DNA of 64,000 nucleotides, taken from NCBI GenBank assembly GCA_024516035.1, contig CM044966.1, forward strand, positions 18,728,594-18,792,593, read 5' to 3'. The stretch is from Bactericera cockerelli (lineage: Eukaryota; Arthropoda; Insecta; Hemiptera; Triozidae). The notes under the pieces were generated by a model that had not been told where the DNA came from, searched no databases, and saw nothing but the letters and a program-made list of their open reading frames with translations. Shown piece after piece: positions 24,154 to 34,380 of this stretch. Within the stretch, counting starts at the first letter, position 1; every line of letters starts with the position of its first letter. The position numbers were made by a program, and so were the translations under genes.

Positions 24154-24310
24154 GTCTGGAAGAACCACCTATGTAAAAATTTCGATTTTTTTTTTATTTC
24201 AATAATCGTCTTTTTTCGTCAAAACAGAGCATTTGGGTGCTGCATTAATGGTATTACTAAAATTATCCTACTGAAAATTGCCCAAAAACACATAGGTGGT
24301 TCTTCTAGAC
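24154..24310. mobile_element. Small MITE with 22-bp inverted ends
   Basis: GTCTGGAAGAACCACCTATG at left faces cataggtggttcttctagac at right (one mismatch). The AT-rich centre has no coding signal. Confidence 0.8.
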
Positions 24311-24483
24311 AACTATTCATGTAGTGAACCAAGGGTCGTTAAAGCCTGTGACTTTCTCTTCCAACTAACCCGATTTATTTACATTAAACTTTTTATGTGA
24401 ATTTAATTTTTTATAACAAAAGGCGGGGTTATTGCCTTAGGTATTATTTATTATCATTAATTAAACATGCATAGTAGACAAAT

Positions 24484-24572
24484 TCGAACCCACAACCTCC
24501 GGCGGGTATTCGAACCCACAACCTCCGGGTCAGTAACCAATGCTCTTAACCACTGAGCCACAGAGGTCGGCG
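24484..24572 (-). mobile_element. tRNA-derived SINE head, family H, with internal duplication
   Basis: Same head as at position 75. The B-box segment tcgaacccacaacctccgg is tandemly duplicated. Confidence 0.7.
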
Positions 24573-24744
24573 GTATTATTATTATTACATCGACAAAAAT
24601 GCTTGGTTGATTACTTAAATATATTGATATATAGATTTCATATCTACATTAATTAAAAGTGATGTCAGATATAAATTTTGAAAGTTCACAAAAGGCGGCC
24701 AGACAAACACCAAGGACAAACGGGCCATAAAAATCTCTCCCAGC

Positions 24745-24815
24745 CAGGAAATGAACTGCGACCTCAGGGTTGCAGAACCATTAAGATCTCAATGGTCTAC
24801 GTGGCTATCAGGTTT
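24745..24815 (-). mobile_element. tRNA-like SINE fragment
   Basis: Minus strand: tagccacgtagaccattgag, ccctgaggtcgcagttcat. Degenerate. Confidence 0.5.
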
Positions 24816-25011
24816 TGCCTGAAATACTGAAAAGAGGCGGGGAACGTTTCTGTCTAATCGTTCTATTCTGGTCATTTAATATTAGTATTATTTTATTTAT
24901 TATTAAAATTATGACCTATACTGGATGGTTAAAAAAAATTCAGCAAGTTTTTTTTTGGAATCGCATCTACAGTCGTATTTATAAACACTATTGTATTGAT
25001 ACAGAACCTAG

Positions 25012-25085
25012 CATTGTAACCAACCTCAGTAGTTTGATCGATAAAGCGGCGGACTTGTAACCTGGAGGTTGGTTGTTCAAGACAT
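25012..25085 (+). mobile_element. SINE family C head
   Basis: accaacctcagtagtttgatcg-type head to ttggttgttcaag. The body is missing. Confidence 0.75.
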
Positions 25086-25470
25086 ATATAATATATACGA
25101 GAATTTAATCAAAATCGAGTGTACCGTTCATGAGATATAAGCGTTTAAGTAAAAAGTTAGCGAAGTTTATGAATTTAAAATGGGACCATCTACAGAATGT
25201 CTCCTATATGTTTAAAACATTTCGTCGAAATTCGTTCAGTAGTTTTTAACCGACAGACAGCCACAAAACAAAAGTTGCTGAGGAAATTGTGAAACGTCCA
25301 GAAATATGAAAAAAAATTAAATCGGAGCAAAAAATATTTTTTTTACAAAAACGAACACAATTCTTCCCCGATTTCTTATTTTAGAAATTTATCGGAAGTA
25401 AAATTGAAATGGGAGAAAAAAGTATTTTTTTTACAAATATTTATGTACCTATACTATGTCAGATGTGTAG
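25083..25470. mobile_element. Dispersed repeat K fragments
   Basis: gtaccgttcatgagatataa, ccatctacagaatgtctcc, then acaaaaacgaacacaattc. Short direct duplication of gtaggtaatctttttagag at 25470 and 25528. Confidence 0.65.
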
Positions 25471-25734
25471 GTAATCTTTTTAGAGGGGAGTTTCTGACAC
25501 CCCCTGTATAGGTGTATTAATTTAGTAGGTAATCTTTTTAGAGGGGAGTTTAGGCAAGAATTTACTCATAAACGTTAATAGCCAGTAATAAAATTAACCA
25601 CTTCGACTTTCATTCAATCTCAAAACTCAGAGCCGTTTGCAACCGCGCAAAAATAAGGAACGTCCAACCAGGTGAAGACTTGATGGGTGACCAATTGACC
25701 ATTCTAATCCTTATGATGATGATGTTTTTTTTTA

Positions 25735-25850
25735 AGTTATCATATTTGTGATAACTCGCTTTACTAAATCTGCGCTGAAACCGGGACTTGAACCACCGAC
25801 CTCCAGGTTACAAGTCCTCCGCCTTATCAATCAAGCTACTGAGGTCTTCT
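25735..25850 (-). mobile_element. SINE family C
   Basis: Reverse copy from ttatcatatttgtgataac to caagctactgaggtc. Confidence 0.82.
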
Positions 25851-26067
25851 GGTTATGATACTGACCATTGAAATATGAAATAAATATGATTGTTTTTCTT
25901 TACCCGAATATCCTATTTGTCCAATAATTCCTCTACTGGTCGCTGATCACATTAAAACAGGTCCTAACTTTATTCAATGGTACTCAATTTTCCTCACGAG
26001 GCATTTTTCCAGTTCTCTTATATTCAGGGTTGTAAATTGCTTTGTTTGTGGAAGTAAAAGTTTGTAA

Positions 26068-26335
26068 TTTTTTTTTTTTTTTTTTTAATGGGGTTTAACG
26101 TCGCTTTCAACTGCCATGGTCATATCACGACGGGGGTTTTACCCTCCATTCGCAGGAAACTCACAAACCTGCTACTCACATTGACCTCACCCAGCCTGAG
26201 TGGGGCCGGGAAAAGCCAGCGTCACGAGAATTAGAATTTGAATGGTCACCCATCCAAGTCTTAACCTCGCTGGATGTCGCTTAACTTCGGTGTTCTGAAG
26301 GGAACCGGTGTATTCAACATGCCATCGACGCTGGC
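26068..26335 (-). mobile_element. 5S rRNA-derived SINE
   Basis: Reverse copy with a T-run at its 3' end and the 5S-like head at right (ggtcacccatccaagtctt). Flanked by AAGTTTGTAA (26058-26067 and 26336-26345). A second truncated tail of the same family follows at 26395-26455. Confidence 0.92.
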
Positions 26336-26562
26336 AAGTTTGTAAATTGCTCCAAACACAGGTGTGGATTCAAATTAGGAGCCTGTGAAAGGTTTTTTTT
26401 GGGGGGGGGTTAACGTCGCTTTCAACTGCATGCATGGTCATATCACACGATAGAGACGTTTTTATCCTCCAAAGAAACCCCAAATTTCGGTCCGAACTTT
26501 TTTGCCCCGGAACCAATTTCTCATTACTTCGGGGTAAATACTGTGACTATTCGACGTTATCT

Positions 26563-26743
26563 CTCCCGGTAGCTCAATGGTCGCGAGGTCACGAGTTTGA
26601 AACCTAGCAAGAACATGACAAGTTATCCTTGCATTTGGGATTTTCACTACATAATAATGAGTCTTGGGCTTACTGCTGGAATAATGGGACATAATAGTAT
26701 TAATCGGGTAGTACAAAATTGGGGGTTTTTATTATTATTATTA
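26563..26743 (+). mobile_element. SINE family A with an extra 5' module
   Basis: The A-type head, body and tail are preceded at 26468-26562 by a segment (gaccgaacttttttgccc-like, cattacttcggggtaaata) that also precedes the A copy at 35020-35331, so the two copies share a longer 5' unit. Confidence 0.8.
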
Positions 26744-26935
26744 CTTATTCTCTTTGTACCTTTGCTGGAATTCACATGCATAAGAGAGGTGTCATTTGTC
26801 ACGCGTGCCTCTTATCTCGCGTGCCAGCTACAGAATGTCAGAAGTATTAATAATAAAATACATATAATAATAAATAGGTATCATGGTATTATTAATATCT
26901 AGATTTCTAATCTGAGGTGCTCAGGGTTTTATACA

Positions 26936-27721
26936 CAGGGTGTCTCATTTTAAACAAACCTCATTTTAAACAAACAAACAACAAACATTGGATGTTGCTT
27001 AACTTCGGTGAGTCTACGAAAAAAGGTGCATTCAACGCGCCATCGATGCTGGCTTGTGTGTATTATAATGCGGCCCTGGACCGACCTCAGTAGCTTGATC
27101 GATAAGGCGGCGGACTTGTAACCTGGAGGACGGTGGTTCAAGTCCCGGTTTCAGCATTGATTTAATAAGCAATTTTGAATAGTTGTGATAACACGAAAGT
27201 GATTAACAAAAATATGATAACTTTTCAACAACAAAAAAAATTCAACTCGGAAACTATTAATTCTACAGAATGGCTGTATGGCAAATTCCGATGATAAGGA
27301 GAATAACCAATGCCAAAAAAAAATTCTACAGAAAAATAAGGAAAGTAAAAATTTCCTATCAATCAAAAAATGGAAGAGAATGCCGTTGGCATTAGCACCG
27401 CCCTTGATCAAGTTTTGTTTCTCAATTTTAATATCTATGTATGTATATATTCTATGTCATTATTTTGTAAATAAAACTTGATCCAACTTGTTTAATAATA
27501 AAAAAGTAGGTGGAAAATCAGTTTTCCCATGGGTCTCATCAGTTCTCGTAGGATCACTGAAGTTAGGCAACGTCCAGCAATGTGAAGACTTACTGATGCA
27601 GGCATTCCGGCCCAACACAGCCTGGGTGAGTTTAATGTGGGTAGCATGTTTGAGAATTTCCCCCGTCGAGATATGACCTTTCCGAGTAACTGCGCTGGTT
27701 CATTCAAAATGAGACACCCTG
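26936..27721. mobile_element. DNA element with CAGGGTGTCTC inverted ends, carrying SINEs
   Basis: Inverted termini CAGGGTGTCTCATTTT face each other, flanked on the right by TA. Inside are a minus 5S-SINE head (27003-27057), a family C SINE (27085-27228) and a plus 5S-SINE (27530-27690). No transposase is seen. Confidence 0.7.
27085..27228 (+). mobile_element. SINE family C
   Basis: Head to body as at 12330, inside the 26936-27721 element. Confidence 0.85.
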
Positions 27722-27785
27722 TATGATTATAGAGACCATTGCCCTAGTCTTCTGGCTCTGTGCCCAAATCCAGGCATAATCCAGA

Positions 27786-28232
27786 CTAGAGAGAGAGAGA
27801 GGGAGAGAGAGAGAGTGTGTGAGAGAGAGAGAGAGAGGGAGAGGAGATGAGAAGAGAGAGAGAGAGAGAGAAAGAGAGAGCCAAAGAGATGGTTTAGAGA
27901 GTAGAGAAGAGGAAGACAGAGAGAGAGATTACAGGGTTGACAGTGGAGGGTGGGAGAGAAAGAGAGGGAAAGAGAGAGAAAGAGAGAGAGAGATAAAGAA
28001 AGGGAGAGAGAAATAGAGAGAGAAAGAAAGAGAGGAGAGAAATAAAGGGAGAGAGAGAGAGAGAAAAAGACAGGGAGAGAGAGAGAAAGAGAGAGGGGGA
28101 TTAGAGTGTAGAGAAGAGAGAGAGGGAGAGGGAGAGCGAGATAAAAATTACAGGGTAGAGAATGGTGTGAGTGAGGGACAGAGAGGGAGAGAAAGAGAAG
28201 GATTAGAGAGTAGAGAAGAAAGAGAGGGAGAG
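27786..28232. repeat. GA-rich low-complexity tract
   Basis: Polypurine run with gattagagagtagagaagag sub-repeats. Confidence 0.92.
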
Positions 28233-28450
28233 AGAGTACGCATCCGTTGGTTCGAATCCCACAGCCAGTGCATGAATTTTCCCTCATTAATTTGAGTTTG
28301 TGACCACATAATAATAAGACTCTGAGTGTTAGGTGTTAGAAAATGCTTTGAGCATTAACCTCGCCTGGTAGTTACTTTCCACTAAAGAGTGTTATTATTA
28401 TATATTATTATCAGACTCTGAGGGTTAGGTGGTAGAAAACGCTTTGATCC
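28232..28450 (+). mobile_element. SINE family B at the end of a GA tract
   Basis: B-box part at 28240, body aaaatgctttgagcattaac, tail to 28402, then a second partial body at 28405-28450. Confidence 0.8.
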
Positions 28451-28552
28451 TTGACCTCAGATAAGTGCAGATTCCAGGCACACAGGAGAGTAGATTCTTG
28501 TTTCTTGGTAAATAAAGAGTTTGTGGTTGTTCTCTCAGTGACAGGTGACCAA

Positions 28553-28718
28553 CCTAGGGTTGGGTGGAAGAGATTGCCACAGGCAATAACCCCGCCCTTT
28601 AGGTAGGACATTAGCTTTATTCTCTTTTTTGTTCTTGTTTCATTGTCTAATCTAATTTATTATAAATCCATTGTATTGTACTGAATATATTTTACTTTGT
28701 CTTACCTAATAAAGCATA
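28553..28718 (+). mobile_element. Tail module E
   Basis: ctagggttgggtggaagaga to ctaataaagcatact, directly followed by a family A SINE. Confidence 0.75.
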
Positions 28719-28731
28719 CTAAAAAGCTACG

Positions 28732-28941
28732 TGTCCCGGTAGCTCAGTGGTAAAGGCGGCACAATCCAGAGGTCGTGCGTTTGAAACCCATCCGGGACAT
28801 GACAAGTTATCCTCCCATTTGGGATTTTTACCACATAATAATATGTGTTGGGCTTACTGCTGGAATAATGGGACTTTAATAGTCCTTATCTTGCAGTATG
28901 ATTGTACGAATAAGGCAATATTATTATTATAATAATAATAA
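28732..28941 (+). mobile_element. SINE family A
   Basis: Complete head, body and TTA-rich tail (gtcccggtagctcagtgg to ataaggcaatattatt). About 14 bases of the anticodon region are lost. Confidence 0.88.
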
Positions 28942-28949
28942 TGTAATGG

Positions 28950-29570
28950 TCCTAGTCCCCAAGACAACTTACCGGAGTCACCGGTGCATTCATTGTGACA
29001 AATGCCCCCGGGGGCATGGGGGCTGTGGAACCAATGAGGTGTGCAATATGCTAGGTGGTAGGTGGTCAATGTGGACTTTCACTTTCTTCTTTTTTTCTTC
29101 ATATTTCTGGACGTTTCATAACCTCCTGTGCAACTTTGGTTTTGTAACCGTCTGTCGGTCCGTCGGTCTGTTAAAAATATTCCTTGTAACGCGCAAATCT
29201 CAGAAACTACTCTACGGATTTTGATGAAATTTTGCTCACATATAGGAGACGTTCTGTGGATGGTCCCATTTTAATCAAATTCGTACTAGCGGTTCTGGGT
29301 GAAAAAGACCATGCGCCTGACCACTAACTTTTTACTTAAACGCTTATATCTCGTAAACGGTACACCCGATTTTGATGCATGTATGGAAAAATAAAATTCT
29401 ACCATATAAAACAAATTTAAAGAAAATCCATTAAGCGGTACAAGTGATGAAGATACAAGTTATTAAGTAGAAAATCTCAAAATTGCCACGTGTATACAAT
29501 GTGAAACAATCACGAGGAAGTATTGTGTCCGTAATTGGCAGTGTTTTTTTTATTGTCTAATATAAAATAC
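28950..29570 (+). mobile_element. Dispersed repeat K
   Basis: tttctggacgtttcataacc, aaatctcagaaactactct, cttatatctcgtaaacggt, caatcacgaggaagtattg. A reverse copy is at 62440-62975, with pieces at 25083-25470, 31985-32075 and 51880-51975. No frame of note. Confidence 0.75.
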
Positions 29571-30189
29571 AAGCATTAACCGTGCAATGGTAGTCAATTT
29601 ACCGGTATTTTTTAGGGTCCCGCTCAGACTAACTTTTTTATTATTCATTCTAGATGGCGGTTGTGACACATCAAATCCAATGATTTTGAGGTGCTGATTA
29701 CAAATTTGACATTGATTTTTAGCAAACTCTTACCGTTGAGTCACCCGTGGTGGTGATAAGGAAAGTTGTCTTACCAGATTTTTTTCTCTTTGTCTGTACA
29801 CTTTTTTACTGGTGTAAAGTTGACAATTGACATCCGAGAAACTTCGAAAGATTACCATTAGATTTCCCTTGGAGCTAAAAAAAATCATTCCTGGATAAAA
29901 AAAATTCTATCTCCAGTAGTTTTCGGGATATTTGAGTGTGTTCTATACAAAATACAATGAAACACCCATAAGAAAATATATTTAAAAATATCAAACAGAT
30001 AAATCAATCGAGAGAAAAAAACCGAATACTCTAACCAGTAGGCACCCATCTCAAATTGGTCAGTACATATATGGCTTACATACATACATATTATACAATA
30101 TCCATAGCTGTTAATGACGCAAATGACGACCAAATATGGTGTGTCCAAAAATAAGTTTACAACGAACAAGAATAATATATAGATTGTAA
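29571..30189. other. No feature seen
   Basis: AT-rich, with one unremarkable minus-strand frame of 94 codons (29885-30169) lacking splice or family signals. Confidence 0.45.
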
Positions 30190-30490
30190 TGGTTGACGAG
30201 AGTTGATAATAACTTGAGAACGGTGTTTTTTAGTATACCTACCTACCAAGGCCGTATCCAGGATTTTACCCGGGGGGGGGGTCCAAAAATTAAAGTTAGA
30301 AATTCATGTAATAACGAAGTTTTCGCCGGTTCGTGACGAGAGTTGATAATAACTTGAGAACGGCGTTTTTTTAATGTACCTGCAGAACCAAGGCCGTATC
30401 CAGGATTTTTTTTCGGGGAGGGGGGGGGGGGGGTCCAAAAAGTAGAGTTGGATATTCATGTAATAACGAAGTTTTCACCGGTTCATCTTA
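30190..30490. repeat. Direct duplication of about 150 bp with G-runs
   Basis: Both copies run gacgagagttgataataac, aaggccgtatccaggattt, a run of 9-14 G, and attcatgtaataacgaagt. Confidence 0.85.
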
Positions 30491-30540
30491 CACCTATACA
30501 TACGTTAAGGTGTAAAATGCCATTGTATCTATTATTTAGT

Positions 30541-30774
30541 AATAATAATAATAATAATATCGTCTTATTTATACGACCCGATTAAGACTATTTAATTGTA
30601 ATTGTAATTATTCTAGTTATTAATTATTCCCATTATTCTAACAGTAAGCCCAAGACGTACTATTATGTGGTCAAAATCCCAAATGGGAGGATAACTTGTC
30701 ATGTCCCGGCTGGGTTGCGAACCCGCGACCTCTTGAATCTCTAGACTCACACAGCGCCGCCTTTACAACTCTAT
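30541..30774 (-). mobile_element. SINE family A
   Basis: Reverse orientation, from the ATT-rich tail through cgacccgattaagactatt to a degenerate head. The body carries a short duplication of taattattc text. Confidence 0.85.
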
Positions 30775-31067
30775 ACTTATAAAAAATAATCGGCTCTATA
30801 CCTACTTATGTGTTCCAAGCTCATCTGCAGGATTGCTATAGTGGACGGATTTAATCAGGATCTTAACAAACAACTCTACAATGGGTATATTTCGACAAGC
30901 CAATGGCTAATGTCTCGTTAAGTTCACGATTAAATCAGTCCATTAGTGATAATGAAATCCATACGAGAATTGACTCATGTACTTGGCAGTTCCTATTCAT
31001 CAATGAAAATCATAATTTAATTAAAGAGAAAAATAATTTAATATAATTTTATTACTTTTATCTTAAT

Positions 31068-31270
31068 ATATAAATGTCAAAGTCACTGACTGACTGATCA
31101 TCGCTCTACAGCCCAAACCGTAAGTCCTAGGAAGCTGAAATTTGGTAGGTAGCTTTGTCTTATCTAGATGTGCAAATTTTTTCCCACTACAACACCTGCC
31201 ATTGACGAAAAAGGATTTTTTGCTTTCACGGCCATGCCTCGGCCCGCAAAGCGGGCGACAGCCCGCTAGT
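31068..31270 (-). mobile_element. Dispersed repeat family D
   Basis: Reverse orientation. Ends gcccgcaaagcgggcgacag, contains ggtaggtagctttgtctta. Related copies at 35333 and 56341. Class uncertain; no coding capacity. Confidence 0.75.
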
Positions 31271-31525
31271 TGCCTATAAGGTAGAGAAAGTATTGTTTTT
31301 TTTTACTGCATATTTACAGCACAGGTTAGCGCATTTTCTTGTTTTCTTGGCGTTTGCATCACTACCGCCATGCTTGATAAAGATCGGAAAAAGCACATGC
31401 ATGTACTTGGCACAGTTTTTCCAGGCCACGCTGGTTAAAGGAAAACAACAGAATGGAAGGGGGAGGGGGAGAGTTGCGCACAGCTCAGTTTTATAACGAA
31501 CAATTTTCTCGTCGTCTCTCACCAA

Positions 31526-31644
31526 GTCAGGTTGGCCGAGTGGTCTAAGGCGCCAGACTCAAGAGAAAATCTTCGCAGGAAAACCTGTGTCCTGAGTGTT
31601 CTGGTCCTCGTCTGAGGGCGTGGGTTCAAATCCCACACCTGACA
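31526..31644 (+). tRNA. tRNA-Leu-CAA: tRNA-Leu(CAA) with a 35-nt intron
   Basis: Acceptor stem GTCAGGT pairs with ACCTGAC, discriminator A. A box is TGGCCGAGTGG, and the T arm GTGGG-TTCAAAT-CCCAC holds the B box. Anticodon stem CCAGA pairs with TCTGG. Anticodon CAA is at 31560-31562. The intron is 31564-31598, directly after position 37 as in eukaryotic tRNA-Leu(CAA). The long variable arm CCTCGTCTGAGG is typical of leucine tRNAs. A T5 Pol III terminator follows at about 31648. All stems pair, so it should be functional. Confidence 0.94.
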
Positions 31645-31689
31645 AACTTTTTGAAATATCTATTTGTGTTTTCTTTATACTTATTTTCG

Positions 31690-31840
31690 CTACATCTTTT
31701 TTTTTAGTATCGATTTGAAGTCACTTTCAACTGCATGGTCATATTACGACGAAGGGTTCATCCCCTCATTCGCAGCTACCCACATTAACCTCACCCAGCC
31801 TGGGTCGGGCCGGAATCCCAGCCTCACGAACTACGGTGAA
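31690..31840 (-). mobile_element. 5S-SINE 3' part
   Basis: gcagctacccacattaacct and ggtcgggccggaatccc. The 5S head is missing. Confidence 0.7.
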
Positions 31841-32171
31841 CTATAACTTTTCTTCGGATGAAAAACTGAAATATTTCAAACAATACTTTGAAGTTAGATT
31901 TTAAAAATTTCCTCTATACCTATTCTTCAGGAGTATGTTTTGGTTGTTTTAAAATAATATTTAGAGAGTAGAGAACCAAGTTATTTTTCTTTTACTTCCG
32001 AGAAATTTTTAATATTAGAAATCGGAAGTATTGTGTTCGTTTTTCCAAAAAGAAAAAACCTGTTTCTTTTTAATTTTGTCTAAAAGATGGTGGACGTTGA
32101 ATCAAATATCTTTCTCGCAAATTTCTACAGGTTCTATGCATAGTATTTTTTTTTTTTTTTTTTTTTTTAAA

Positions 32172-32410
32172 GATCAGTGTTTCACAGCCTTCTTTTATTT
32201 CGTAGCCATGAAACAGGAGCTACTGTAGACGCTTGTGGTCTGTGTTGCAGCCTGCGCATCCCGTAGTGTACCTCCCCTCTGGTGGGCGAGAAGTGACTTA
32301 CAAACAACTGTAACCAAATTTTGAATACAAATTTTTGTCGGTGCGGCGGTTCAAACCCGTACCTTCCGCATGGCAAGCGAGTGTTTAACCACTGAGCTCT
32401 TCGTGCGCTC
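32172..32410 (-). mobile_element. tRNA-derived SINE, family F
   Basis: Head on the minus strand: cgaagagctcagtggttaaa and ggtacgggtttgaaccgcc. Body gtctacagtagctcctgttt on the same strand. A related body is at 11195-11400 and a head at 41957. Confidence 0.82.
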
Positions 32411-32554
32411 AGTATATGTTTGCAGAAAATTTTGCTATGCCTGAGTCACAAGCCGAAGCTTGCATGCCCCGTCTGCTGTATTTTGTTATGTTCATTTACC
32501 ACGCGATAAACGTGTCTGCTAATTGTATGTACCTACGTAGATATACCTATGACA

Positions 32555-32755
32555 GCGGTTCTCGTAGGATCACCGAAGTTGAGCAATGTCCAGTGAAGTG
32601 ACTTCGTGATGCTGGCATACCGGCACAACCCAGACTGGGTGAGGTTAATGTGGCTAATGGGTAGCAGGTTTGTGAGTTCCCTGCGAATGGAGGGTAACAC
32701 CCCCGTCGCGATATGAACATGTAGTTGAAAGCGACGGTAAACCCAAATTAAAATA
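32555..32755 (+). mobile_element. 5S rRNA-derived SINE, 5' truncated
   Basis: ggttctcgtaggatcaccg, then the central domain cagactgggtgaggttaat, ending gcgacggtaaacccaaatt. Confidence 0.82.
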
Positions 32756-32847
32756 AATTTTGGGGAACCTACATAATATATGTCTCTATGAAAATTACAA
32801 GAATACCTATATACTTACAAGGAATATTTACAATTATAGAAACAAAA

Positions 32848-33185
32848 CCAGATCAGCAGTCTGGCGGGGGGGACTATAGACAGGGAGTAGACCAGCAGTC
32901 TGGCTGGGGGGGGGGACTATAAACAGGGAGTAAACCAGCATTGGCTTGGTTCTGTGGGCCCTTGTCAATTATTAGACTCCTTGTAATGACAGTGGTAGAA
33001 GTTCTGAGTCATTCCTCCACTATCTGTCTACCATAACATAGTATTATAATGTAATTGGGTGTATGTCAAATTTCATTGTAATTGACATACATCTGTTTTG
33101 TATTGCACTTAAAATAAATAAATAAATTAAATTAAATCTTTCACAATAACGCCACCCTATATTATGATGATAGCGACTATACACT
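32848..33185 (-). mobile_element. Dispersed repeat 'J' copy with internal insertion
   Basis: Two 38-bp units with G-run length differences, then the ccttgtcaattattag body. About 110 bp of unrelated AT-rich DNA (33035-33145) separates it from its end, ataacgccaccctat. Confidence 0.75.
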
Positions 33186-33468
33186 TGGGCCTAATGTTAT
33201 GTTCATTTACAACGCGATTAACTCATTTGCTAGTCAGATGTATGTTTTTTTTTTTTTTTTTTTTTTTACTGTATAAAAATAATGTATGTAGATAATGTAG
33301 ATATGGGAACACATTATACAAACAGACATACATAATTTGTGGTGCTTTGAAGTCATATCACATCGTGTCTGTCGTCTGTCGTTAAGATGAAAAATCTATA
33401 CATTGTATACCAATATTTTAGAATCGTTTTTTATTATTCTTTCTTTCTTTCATGTTCTGATTAATTTT

Positions 33469-33727
33469 TTTTTTTTAATTGGGGTTTAACGTCGCTTTCA
33501 ACTGCCATGGTCATATCACGACGGGGGTTTTACCCTCCATTCGCAGGAAACTCACAAACCTGCTACTCACATTGACCTCACCCAGCCTGAGTGGGGCCGG
33601 GAAAAGCCAGCGTCACGAGAATTAGAATTTGAATGGTCACCCATCCAAGTCTTAACCTCGCTGGATGTCGCTTAACTTCGGTGTTCTGAAGGGAACCGGT
33701 GTATTCAACATGCCATCGACGCTGGCT
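33469..33727 (-). mobile_element. 5S rRNA-derived SINE
   Basis: Nearly identical to 26068-26335. Flanked by TGATTAATTTT (33458-33468 and 33728-33738). Confidence 0.92.
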
Positions 33728-33849
33728 TGATTAATTTTAATTATACGGATGTCACCTATTTAAACAAAATCGCGAACATATTAAACTATAATATTATGTA
33801 CATATAAAAATTCCGTTTCGGAAAATCCTTAACTAAGAATTAAATAAAA

Positions 33850-34000
33850 ATCCTAGCCAGCGCAGCGTCGCGTCGATGGCGCGTTGAATTTGCCGACATT
33901 CCGGCCCAACCCAGGCTGGGTATTAAGGTTAATGTCGCTAGCAGGTTTGAGAATTTCCTGCGAATGGAGGGTAACACCCCGTCGTGGGATGACTAATAAC
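33850..34000 (+). mobile_element. 5S-SINE with internal deletion
   Basis: gccagcgcagcgtcgcgtcg head fragment fused to the central domain (ggcccaacccaggctggg). Confidence 0.7.
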
Positions 34001-34308
34001 AGTAATAACTATCAAAATTATCTTGAAACTATTTCCATCTTGCTCAAACGAAGGGTTATCATGAAGTATAGTTCAAGAAGTGTAGTTCTGAAGATTTTTT
34101 TTTGTAAATGCAAAAATCAATAACATACCTACCCAGTAAATTCGAAAAATCATAAACTCATTTTTTCCCTTAATGTCTAATAAATTTCTAATTGTTTCTT
34201 TAATTCGTTTTTCTTCTGACGGGACCATTTGTCAAATAAAATAAAATAATAAATAAATAATAAATAAAAACGAAACTTTCGCAGAATATCTACAGGGTGA
34301 AGAGAAAG

Positions 34309-34380
34309 ATGGTCCTGCAGACGTCTCTTATGAAGTTAGCACTTCTCTCCTGTTGCTTGATGTTGCTACACCAACTCCAG
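34309..34380 (+). CDS. Secreted-protein gene exon 1: start codon and signal peptide
   Basis: ATG in the context agaaagATGG, 24 codons, donor CTCCAG/gtgagc. It has a hydrophobic core (LALLSCCLMLL) after a single lysine. A possible acceptor, ctttcgcag, lies about 25 bp upstream of the ATG, so a 5' UTR exon may precede it. Confidence 0.65.
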
